Shown here: piece by piece, positions 1-4,552 of the stretch
Numbering within the stretch: the first letter of the stretch is position 1
Layout: every line of letters starts with the position of its first letter
Assembly: GCA_030152125.1 (NCBI GenBank)
Contig: JASLIR010000194.1
Span: 1-7,508, forward strand
Reading direction: 5' to 3'
DNA: 7,508 nucleotides
DNA from: Alkanindiges sp.
GTDB lineage: Bacteria; Pseudomonadota; Gammaproteobacteria; Pseudomonadales; Moraxellaceae
Notes under the pieces: model-generated
Told to the model about the DNA's origin: nothing
Databases searched by the model: none
Seen by the model: the letters and a program-made list of their open reading frames with translations, nothing else
Translations under genes and position numbers: made by a program

Positions 1-131
1 GATTGAATGTTGCCTCATGATCTGAATTTTTTCTATTTTTCCTTGTAATAAAAAAAGATTTTCTGGCACTGATATATTCCTTATTGGGCTGCTGTATTTT
101 TATAGACTAGGCTAATAATATAAAAGCCATT
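1..131. other. AT-rich intergenic edge, nothing assignable
   Basis: This stretch lies downstream of the cysteine-rich hypothetical gene, whose stop codon is at 132-134. It is strongly AT-rich, with several A and T runs. I see no ORF with a ribosome binding site, no tRNA-like fold and no convincing terminator; the best inverted match near 112-128 has only about four G/C-anchored pairs. It may hold a promoter for a gene beyond the left edge, but no -35/-10 pair is good enough to name. Confidence 0.5.
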
Positions 132-683
132 TTATAAATAAGGTGGATGAGGTGTACTTGTGCTCTTTTCCAGTAGAAATTTTCCATTCATATCATACCA
201 ACGAGTGGTGTAACGGCTAAAGAAGACTGAAAAGATACGTATGCGTTTCCGAAGATAGCCTTCACAAAACTGGTGCTTTAATTTAATCAGGTTATTGTAG
301 TCATCGTAGAGTTTTGTGTACTGGTAGCCACCGCAACATAAGCAGGCTCCTTTACGATCAAGGTTTAAGTGCTGTGCCAAAAATCTTAGATTTTCAAGTG
401 AATATCTTACTAGATCATCATCCACATGAATGTAGATTCCTTTTGCCTCTCCGCGTGCTGCTACAGCAATAGCCTTTTCAAACTCCCGCAGGCTGGGAAC
501 TCTTTCTGCATAAGATGGCTGATTGCAGACATGGCACCAGATAGGTGTTGTTATAAGATAAATGGTTTCTAATTGCTCCATTGAGGGAGTGGTATGATTA
601 GAGCTTGTCCAATAGATGCAGGAAAATTTTTGGAAAAAAAACTCCTCCTCACAATGAGAGCAAAGTAAAAGAATTTGTGACAT
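132..683 (-). CDS. Uncharacterised protein with zinc-ribbon-like cysteine pairs
   Basis: I do not recognise this 183-residue protein and give it no function. It has a CxxC near the N-terminus (C8, C11), a lone C22, a second CxxC preceded by Trp (C50, C53), a CxCCGG cluster (C114, C116, C117) and C140. Paired cysteines at this spacing usually bind zinc, so one or two zinc ribbons is a reasonable inference. The middle (about 63-110) looks helical and charged, with an acidic DDD at 88-90. The tail is basic and aromatic (RKRIRIF about 145-151, RYTTRWY 157-163). There is no signal peptide or membrane segment, so it is probably cytosolic. The ATG at 681-683 has a good Shine-Dalgarno (GAGGAT, about 7 nt away on the minus strand), which supports a real gene. 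It lies 108 bp downstream of rlmM on the same strand, with a hairpin between them. It looks more AT-rich than rlmM, a possible but weak sign of separate origin. Confidence 0.7.
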   Translation of the reverse strand: MSQILLLCSHCEEEFFFQKFSCIYWTSSNHTTPSMEQLETIYLITTPIWCHVCNQPSYAERVPSLREFEKAIAVAARGEAKGIYIHVDDDLVRYSLENLRFLAQHLNLDRKGACLCCGGYQYTKLYDDYNNLIKLKHQFCEGYLRKRIRIFSVFFSRYTTRWYDMNGKFLLEKSTSTPHPPYL

Positions 684-727
684 GATGTGATCCTCACGTT
701 AAAACTATTACTTTAGATTTCAGATGA

Positions 728-756
728 ATAAGGCAACCCGGATGAGGTTGCCTTAT
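728..756 (-). terminator. Hairpin downstream of rlmM
   Basis: A perfect 11-bp inverted repeat (arms 728-738 and 746-756, arm ATAAGGCAACC) encloses a 7-nt loop and sits 36 bp past the rlmM stop. No strong T-run follows on either strand; the minus strand continues TTCATCTG. It could be a weak intrinsic terminator, or a 3'-end stabilising or attenuating stem that lets some transcription run on into the hypothetical gene. Confidence 0.5.
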
Positions 757-791
757 ATCTTTATGGAGTTGCCTTCTATCCAGTGGCCAGA

Positions 792-1853
792 TTATTTCAC
801 CACTAAAAATCCGGTCACTTCTTCACGGTCATGGTACAGCTGGCGGAATTCAAGGCGATCAATTTTTTTACCAGCCTGTTCAATCGTGCTTTCAATAATG
901 TGCGTGCAGTAGCCTACTTCTTCCAGTCTGGTTTTCATGGGTAGCTTCAGGTTGAAAATAGCCCGTTTGGCATCGCCATCCGCCAGCCAGTCTGCCATTA
1001 ACTGGGCAACACGGGCAGGTTTTTCCACCATGTCACACACCAGCCAGTGTACCGGGCGTTGTGGGCGGAACACAAAGCCATCGGCTTTTAAATGCTCAAC
1101 CAGTCCAGTATCCAGCAGCTTTTCATTCATGGCACCGTTATCAATCGCAGTAACCTGAATGCCATGCTTTACCAACTGGTAAGTCCAGCCGCCGGGGCAG
1201 GCACCCAGGTCTACCGCTGTTAAGCCTTCACGCAGCCACTCTTCCTGTTCTTCCTTATCCATAAAGTAGGCAAAGGCTTCGGCCAGCTTTAGGGTAGAAC
1301 GGCTCGGGGCATCCTGTGGCATTTTTAAACGCGGAATACCCATCGGCCATTTCAGGGTTTGTCCTGCTTCACTAACTCCCAGCCAGGCTGATGTGCCATC
1401 AATAAACATCAGGTGTACGCGTTGTTTGGCATCGCGGTTTAAAATATTGGCCTTGCCAGCGGCAGATAGCAGGGGTTTCTGGATACGGTTAAATAAATCC
1501 GATAGGCTGTTGGCATCGTTGGTATCCGGATTATCAAAATATATCGCGCTGTAAGACTGGCCTTCCAGTGCCGATAAAATTGGGGTAATACGGTCTTTGG
1601 CATCAAAATACAGCGGTTTTTTCTCGATCAGGCGGATAACCTGCCGCGCAAATACCAGCTCATGTGTTTTAGGCCATACTGGCGACGTACCAAACCAGAT
1701 AATTTGTCCGCTTAATTTTTCAAATTTTGCATAGCCATCTGCACCGCGCTCTGCCAGCCATTGTTCAATTTCCTGGGAGCATTCACGCTCAAAACCAGTA
1801 CGGCATAAAGCAAGAACCCCAACGATAGGGGGGGTAGCATTCGAAGCAGACAT
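792..1853 (-). CDS. rlmM: 23S rRNA 2'-O-ribose methyltransferase RlmM (C2498)
   Basis: The family uses S-adenosylmethionine to methylate the ribose 2'-OH of C2498 in the peptidyl-transferase region of 23S rRNA, acting in the cytosol before the large subunit is complete. The 353-residue length is close to the E. coli protein (about 366). The N-terminal part (about 10-160) includes the conserved start V-L-A-L-C-R-x-G-F-E at 13-22. Family landmarks follow: MGIPRLKMPQDAPSRSTLKL at 171-190; the Rossmann SAM-binding motif DLGACPGGW at 215-223; VCDMVEKP at 272-279 with D274; FNLKLPMK at 300-307 with K303; and LYHDREEVT at 339-347. The Lys/Asp/Lys/Glu set expected of 2'-O-methyltransferases can be placed in these motifs. 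The ATG at 1851-1853 adds about ten residues before the E. coli start and has no strong Shine-Dalgarno. Transcription probably begins at the TATAAT box near 1887-1892. It is divergent from the superoxide dismutase gene. Confidence 0.96.
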   Translation of the reverse strand: MSASNATPPIVGVLALCRTGFERECSQEIEQWLAERGADGYAKFEKLSGQIIWFGTSPVWPKTHELVFARQVIRLIEKKPLYFDAKDRITPILSALEGQSYSAIYFDNPDTNDANSLSDLFNRIQKPLLSAAGKANILNRDAKQRVHLMFIDGTSAWLGVSEAGQTLKWPMGIPRLKMPQDAPSRSTLKLAEAFAYFMDKEEQEEWLREGLTAVDLGACPGGWTYQLVKHGIQVTAIDNGAMNEKLLDTGLVEHLKADGFVFRPQRPVHWLVCDMVEKPARVAQLMADWLADGDAKRAIFNLKLPMKTRLEEVGYCTHIIESTIEQAGKKIDRLEFRQLYHDREEVTGFLVVK

Positions 1854-1886
1854 AAAAATTCATCAGTTGTATTGATTCAAGGCTGC

Positions 1887-1892
1887 ATTATA
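1887..1892 (-). promoter_or_regulatory. -10 box of the rlmM promoter
   Basis: On the minus strand this hexamer reads TATAAT, a perfect sigma-70 -10 consensus. It lies about 34 bp upstream of the rlmM ATG, giving a predicted leader near 27 nt. The -35 region is poor: CTGTCT or an overlapping hexamer at suitable spacing matches TTGACA at only about half its positions. Assignment rests on the perfect -10 and the position. Confidence 0.55.
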
Positions 1893-1992
1893 CGGGATGC
1901 GGCAATTGATCAGACAGCGTTTCGTTAAAATTATCTACAGGGAAATGTAGTGCAGCAGGTAATACAAATACAACAAAACACCACATGTAATT

Positions 1993-2011
1993 GATAATCA
2001 TTTGCATTATT
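1993..2011 (+). promoter_or_regulatory. Fur-box-like operator upstream of the superoxide dismutase gene
   Basis: The 19-mer GATAATCATTTGCATTATT matches the classical Fur consensus GATAATGATAATCATTATC at 14 of 19 positions by my count. It can also be read as hexamers GATAAT-CATTTG-CATTAT. It lies just upstream of the extended -10 element, where bound Fur-Fe2+ would block RNA polymerase. In E. coli the Mn-SOD gene sodA is Fur-repressed, so this site in front of a Mn-type SOD fits known logic. Binding is inferred, not shown. Confidence 0.68.
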
Positions 2012-2015
2012 TATT

Positions 2016-2024
2016 TGTTATACT
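2016..2024 (+). promoter_or_regulatory. Extended -10 promoter of the superoxide dismutase gene
   Basis: TGTTATACT contains TG-n-TATACT, an extended -10 element with five of six matches to TATAAT. Such promoters need little or no -35 box, and none at normal spacing is evident; TTGATA at 1991-1996 is about 22 bp away, too far. Initiation would fall near 2031, leaving a leader of about 20 nt that includes the ribosome binding site. Confidence 0.55.
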
Positions 2025-2050
2025 GCCACCTATTACACAGGAGCAGGCAA

Positions 2051-2743
2051 ATGACGTATAAAGAAGCAATCCAGGGCATTATTGTGGGTACTGCGCTTTC
2101 CAGTGGTGCGGCGTATGCCGAATTTAGTCAGGCACCTTTACCTTATGCCACGGATGCGCTGGAGCCATCCATTGACCAGTTAACCATGGAAATTCATTAT
2201 GGCAGGCACCACAAGGCCTATGTGGATAACCTGAATGCACAAATTAAAAATTATCCGGAGCTGGATAAGCTGAGCATTGAGCAGATTCAGGCGCAAATTT
2301 CCAAATACAATCCGGCGGTACGCAATAATGGTGGCGGTCACTTTAACCATACTTTCTTCTGGCAAAGCATGGCACCGGTGGGCAAGGGTGGCGAAGCCAG
2401 CAAGGCATTACTGGATAAAATTATTAAGGATTTCGGCTCGCTGGAAGCCTTTGAGGGCAAGTTTAACGATGCTGCCACCTCCCGCTTTGGTTCCGGCTGG
2501 GCATGGCTGGTGCTTAATCCGGCAAATGGCAAGCTGGAAGTAACCTCCACGCCAAATCAGGACAACCCTTTAATGGATATTGCTGAACAGAAAGGAATCC
2601 CTTTACTGGCCCTGGATGTATGGGAGCATGCCTACTACCTGAAGTACCAGAACAAGCGTGCCGATTACACCAAGGCCTTTTGGCAGGTGGTAAACTGGAA
2701 TGCGGTGAATGCACGCTTTGAACAAGCTACGCCAAAGAAATAA
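2051..2743 (+). CDS. sodA: Mn-type superoxide dismutase, probably exported to the periplasm
   Basis: The enzyme dismutes superoxide to oxygen and hydrogen peroxide. The 230-residue protein has the full Fe/Mn-SOD fold: alpha-hairpin domain (about 29-115) and alpha/beta domain (about 118-228). Metal ligands are H49 (MEIHYGRHH), H100 (GGGHFNHTFFW), D189 and H193 (DVWEHAYY). G96 and Q170 (in NQDNPL) are the second-sphere pair typical of Mn-SODs; Fe-SODs usually carry their Gln in the earlier position. A cambialistic enzyme is possible. Compared with cytosolic SODs it has about 24 extra N-terminal residues: K4, a hydrophobic run (10-16) and an A-Y-A site at 21-23, which looks like a Sec signal peptide although the positive end is weak. 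The ATG at 2051 is chosen for its AGGAG at 2039-2043, 7 nt upstream. An in-frame TTG at 1991 would start inside the operator and promoter. Regulation is probably by Fur. The symbol rests on the Mn-type active site; a database may call it only sod. Confidence 0.93.
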   Translation: MTYKEAIQGIIVGTALSSGAAYAEFSQAPLPYATDALEPSIDQLTMEIHYGRHHKAYVDNLNAQIKNYPELDKLSIEQIQAQISKYNPAVRNNGGGHFNHTFFWQSMAPVGKGGEASKALLDKIIKDFGSLEAFEGKFNDAATSRFGSGWAWLVLNPANGKLEVTSTPNQDNPLMDIAEQKGIPLLALDVWEHAYYLKYQNKRADYTKAFWQVVNWNAVNARFEQATPKK

Positions 2744-2785
2744 GCATTTGTTATTAGGGCCTGTTTAGTTTTCATCTGCTGTTGC

Positions 2786-2886
2786 GACAGTGAAGATTTT
2801 TTAGACGATACAAGGCATGAATTGCAATATTTAGTCGTTCTAAATGAGCAATGAGTAACGCAGTAGCGGCAAAAAATCTCCCTGTC
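2786..2886. repeat. Internal inverted repeat A of the MITE-like element
   Basis: GACAGTGAAGATTTTTT at 2786-2802 is mirrored by AAAAAATCTCCCTGTC at 2871-2886, whose reverse complement is GACAGGGAGATTTTTT, with one gap and one mismatch. Between the arms are further partly complementary pieces (TTTAGACGA near 2800-2808 against TCGTTCTAAA near 2835-2844), so the left half could fold into one long imperfect hairpin. Confidence 0.55.
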
Positions 2887-2899
2887 CCTTCGGGTTGTG

Positions 2900-2985
2900 G
2901 CTAAAATTACCTCAAACTGTGTTGTGAAACTTGCCAAGGGCTTGCCATTGCCTACGTTTCACGCCTTGTTTGATTTAATTTTAGC
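2900..2985. repeat. Internal inverted repeat B of the MITE-like element
   Basis: The arm GCTAAAATTA at about 2900-2909, then TCAAAC and GTGAAAC (2924-2930), has a gapped complement in GTTTCAC (2956-2962), GTTTGA and TAATTTTAGC (2976-2985). The arms span roughly 30 nt each around a 25-nt centre holding the short direct repeat TTGCCA. This would form the right-hand hairpin of the element. Confidence 0.55.
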
Positions 2986-3027
2986 AGACAACGCAGTCAG
3001 CATATGAAACCTCAACAGGCCCTGACC

Positions 3028-3057
3028 AAAACCAGCTAAAATATAGCTGGTTTTTTT
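3028..3057 (+). terminator. Intrinsic terminator, probably originally of the superoxide dismutase gene
   Basis: An 11-bp perfect stem (AAAACCAGCTA at 3028-3038 with its complement at 3044-3054) and a 5-nt loop end in seven T residues (3051-3057) on the plus strand. This is a classic Rho-independent terminator. The only plus-strand gene upstream is the superoxide dismutase gene, now about 285 bp away because of the inserted element; without the element the hairpin would lie about 17 nt after that gene's stop. Confidence 0.8.
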
Positions 3058-3074
3058 ATGCATAGAAAAAGATA

Positions 3075-3539
3075 GTGATTCACGTTGTTCTGTATGAGCC
3101 GGAAATTCCCAGCAATACCGGTAATATTATTCGCCTGTGTGCCAATACCGGGGCAAAGCTGCATCTGGTAGAGCCGCTGGGTTTTGAGCTGGACGATAAA
3201 AAATTAAAGCGTGCCGGGCTGGATTATCACGAATGGGCAGAGCTGAAAGTATGGCCGAATCTGGATGTATGCCTGGCTTATTTAGCAGAAATTGGCATTG
3301 AGGCGGTTTTTCCTTTAACCACCAAAGGTGAAAAATCGCCATTTGACAGTGATTTAAACCGTCATGTGGCATTGCTGTTTGGTCCGGAATCACGCGGGTT
3401 GCCCGAAGCTGTGCGTCTGATGTTCCCTTATGCGCACTGGTTACGCTTGCCGATGCAGCCTGAATCACGTAGCCTTAATTTATCCAATGCCACTGCGGTA
3501 ATGATTTATGAAGCCTGGCGTCAGCAGGGATTTAAATAA
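3075..3539 (+). CDS. trmL: tRNA (cytidine/uridine-34 2'-O)-methyltransferase TrmL
   Basis: The family is a small SPOUT (trefoil-knot) SAM-dependent enzyme that methylates the ribose of the wobble base C34/U34 in the leucine tRNA isoacceptors with CAA and cmnm5UAA anticodons. It acts as a homodimer in the cytosol. The 154 residues match the usual length of about 157. Motifs seen: N-terminal VVLYEPEIPSNTGNIIRLCA (4-23), RAGLDYHEW (46-54), LTTKG (81-85), the SAM-knot loop LFGPESRGLP (101-110), and SRSLNLSNATAV-YEAWRQ (131-150). The start is GTG at 3075. It lines up with the E. coli N-terminus, and the nearest upstream ATG (3058) runs into a stop after five codons. The ribosome binding site is weak (only A-rich AGAAAAAGA), and a strong terminator ends 18 nt upstream with no evident promoter between, so where its transcript starts is unclear. 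It is probably the first gene of an operon with the DCC and DoxX genes. Confidence 0.95.
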   Translation: MIHVVLYEPEIPSNTGNIIRLCANTGAKLHLVEPLGFELDDKKLKRAGLDYHEWAELKVWPNLDVCLAYLAEIGIEAVFPLTTKGEKSPFDSDLNRHVALLFGPESRGLPEAVRLMFPYAHWLRLPMQPESRSLNLSNATAVMIYEAWRQQGFK

Positions 3540-3990
3540 GCGCTTAGCTATTCATTATTCAAATGGCCTTGCTCCGTATATCACTGTGGACGACAAGGTT
3601 GTAATGTTTGATGCGCAGTGTAAGTTGTGCCATGGCTGGACACGCTTTTTACTGACTTATGACAAGGCTGCCACTTTTAAATTATGTAGTGTACAGTCAG
3701 TGCAGGGGCAGGCTATTTTGCAGCATCTGGATATGCCTACCGAGCAGTTTGATACGATGGTGTTGCTGGAAGGTTCGCATATTTATACCAAAAGTGCGGC
3801 CTTTATCCGGGTGGTGCAGCAACTACCAGCACCGTGGCGATTTTTGGCCTGGAGCGCCTTTATTCCGCAACAATGGCGCGATACGCTTTACGACCTGATA
3901 GCCCGTAACCGTTACCGACTGTTTGGCAAATATGCACAATGTATGCTTCCCACCGCTGCGGTTAAGCAGCGTTTTGTGGATGCAGGTTGA
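3508..3990 (+). CDS. DCC-family (DUF393) thiol-disulfide oxidoreductase-like protein
   Basis: The family is named for its DxxCxxC signature and is presumed thioredoxin-like; substrates are mostly unknown. The signature is D35-A-Q-C38-K-L-C41 after a short hydrophobic strand (VVMF, 31-34), as expected at the N-terminal edge of the fold. Other typical features are KSAAFIRVVQQL (95-106), an aromatic stretch with PAPWRFLAWSAFIPQQWRDTLYDLIARNRYRLFGK (108-141), and a late Cys at 145. No signal peptide is seen. The start is uncertain. The ATG at 3508 overlaps trmL by 32 nt and adds about 26 residues before the domain; a GTG at 3586 would start at the usual family N-terminus, just after trmL. Neither has a good Shine-Dalgarno, so coupling to trmL translation is likely. 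The following DoxX-like gene suggests a redox partnership, since DCC and DoxX domains are often linked, but no substrate can be named. Confidence 0.85.
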   Translation: MKPGVSRDLNKRLAIHYSNGLAPYITVDDKVVMFDAQCKLCHGWTRFLLTYDKAATFKLCSVQSVQGQAILQHLDMPTEQFDTMVLLEGSHIYTKSAAFIRVVQQLPAPWRFLAWSAFIPQQWRDTLYDLIARNRYRLFGKYAQCMLPTAAVKQRFVDAG

Positions 3991-4062
3991 TGTCGGTTAA
4001 GGCTGATAAGCAGCCAGAAATCAGTTAAAAAACCGGATATGCGTTTAGGGGGAAATGCACGT

Positions 4063-4431
4063 ATGAACATTGCCAGAGTTACACTCGCTTTTATTTTTAT
4101 CTATCATGGTCTGGTGCCCAAACTGCTGAACAGGGACCCGGTTGAAATTGCCATGAGCCAGCAGTTGTCCGTCTGGCTGGCGCCTTATGTGCATGTGTCG
4201 CAGCCGTTAATTACTAAAACTGCAGGCATTGCCGAAATTATTTTTGGCGTTCTTATTCTGGTGCTGCCTAACCAGCGCTGGTTATTGGGGCTGGCTATTC
4301 TGGCATTAGCGGGACTACTGGGGATTAGCCTGTTTATCATGCCATCGCTGGCCACGGGTGCTTTTAACCCGGTTACTACCAATGTAGCTGCTATTGCACT
4401 GGCATGGATTGCGCTTAAAAAGAGGGGTTGA
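4063..4431 (+). CDS. DoxX-like small integral membrane protein
   Basis: The 122-residue protein has four predicted membrane helices, at about 3-20, 48-68, 73-93 and 103-118. The first helix carries the FIYHGLVPKLL stretch typical of DoxX-like proteins, the second has GIAEIIFGVLIL, and the end is a short basic tail (KKRG). The family name comes from the small subunit of archaeal thiosulfate:quinone oxidoreductase, but most bacterial members have no tested function; roles in membrane redox or thiol stress are proposed. I prefer the ATG at 4063, which has a strong AGGGGGA (4047-4053) 9 nt upstream; the in-frame ATG at 4039 adds eight residues without a clear site. The gene follows the DCC gene by 72 bp with no terminator between, so co-transcription is likely. 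It ends before the hairpin at 4495-4527. Confidence 0.83.
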   Translation: MNIARVTLAFIFIYHGLVPKLLNRDPVEIAMSQQLSVWLAPYVHVSQPLITKTAGIAEIIFGVLILVLPNQRWLLGLAILALAGLLGISLFIMPSLATGAFNPVTTNVAAIALAWIALKKRG

Positions 4432-4494
4432 TAGGCCCTTTAAGCGTGATGTGGCTGGATAATAGAAAAAGGGCAGGAGAAAAGTGTGAACAGT

Positions 4495-4527
4495 AAGTAC
4501 AAAGGCACCTTGGGTGCCTTTGTACTT
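4495..4527. terminator. Bidirectional hairpin terminator between convergent genes
   Basis: A perfect 15-bp stem (AAGTACAAAGGCACC at 4495-4509, complement at 4513-4527) has only a 3-nt loop. It lies between the 3' ends of the DoxX-like gene (plus) and the DUF4394 gene (minus), where a shared terminator is expected. Neither side has a long T-run after the stem, only TT within it and mixed sequence beyond, so efficiency is uncertain. Confidence 0.68.
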
Positions 4528-4552
4528 GCTTTATCCGTTGAGATAGTTGCGT

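Larger units (their letters stand above)
2756..3023. mobile_element. MITE-like element with terminal inverted repeats
   Basis: The ends form imperfect terminal inverted repeats. The left end (2756-2775) begins AGGGCCTGTTTAGTTTTCAT; the right end (3004-3023) read on the minus strand begins AGGGCCTGTTGAGGTTTCAT, so 18 of 20 positions match. The similarity continues inward with gaps (CTGCTG..TTGCGACAG against ATGCTGACTGCGTTGTCTG). The roughly 268-bp interior has two more inverted repeats and no plausible gene; ORFs across it are short, without ribosome binding sites or known domains. No clear target-site duplication is seen: flanks are TTATT on the left and GACCA on the right. The design suggests a non-autonomous transposable element mobilised in trans, or another dispersed palindromic repeat family. 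It separates the superoxide dismutase gene from the terminator at 3028-3057. Confidence 0.65.

Noticed and set aside
724..1158. Plus-strand ORFs opposite rlmM (62 and 73 codons)
   Set aside because: They lie antisense to conserved rlmM motifs and have no independent support; the first begins inside the hairpin region.
1991..2050. In-frame TTG start extending the superoxide dismutase by 20 residues
   Set aside because: It would place the Fur-like site, promoter and ribosome binding site inside the coding region. The ATG at 2051 has AGGAG 7 nt upstream and yields a plausible signal peptide.
2180..2714. Several ORFs of 60-90 codons in other frames of the dismutase gene
   Set aside because: They are overlaps of a well-supported gene, with no family resemblance or start signals.
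2665..2937. 90-residue minus-strand ORF across the end of the dismutase gene and the repeat element
   Set aside because: It overlaps the dismutase gene antisense, runs through palindromic repeat sequence, and has no ribosome binding site or recognisable domain.
2756..3023. Correia-type neisserial element
   Set aside because: The terminal repeats (AGGGCCTGTT...) do not resemble the Correia ends, as I remember them (TATAGTGGATTAA...).
4435..4474. GCCCTTT/AAAGGGC inverted pair after the DoxX-like gene
   Set aside because: Only 7 bp with a 26-nt loop; the 15-bp hairpin just downstream is a far better terminator candidate.
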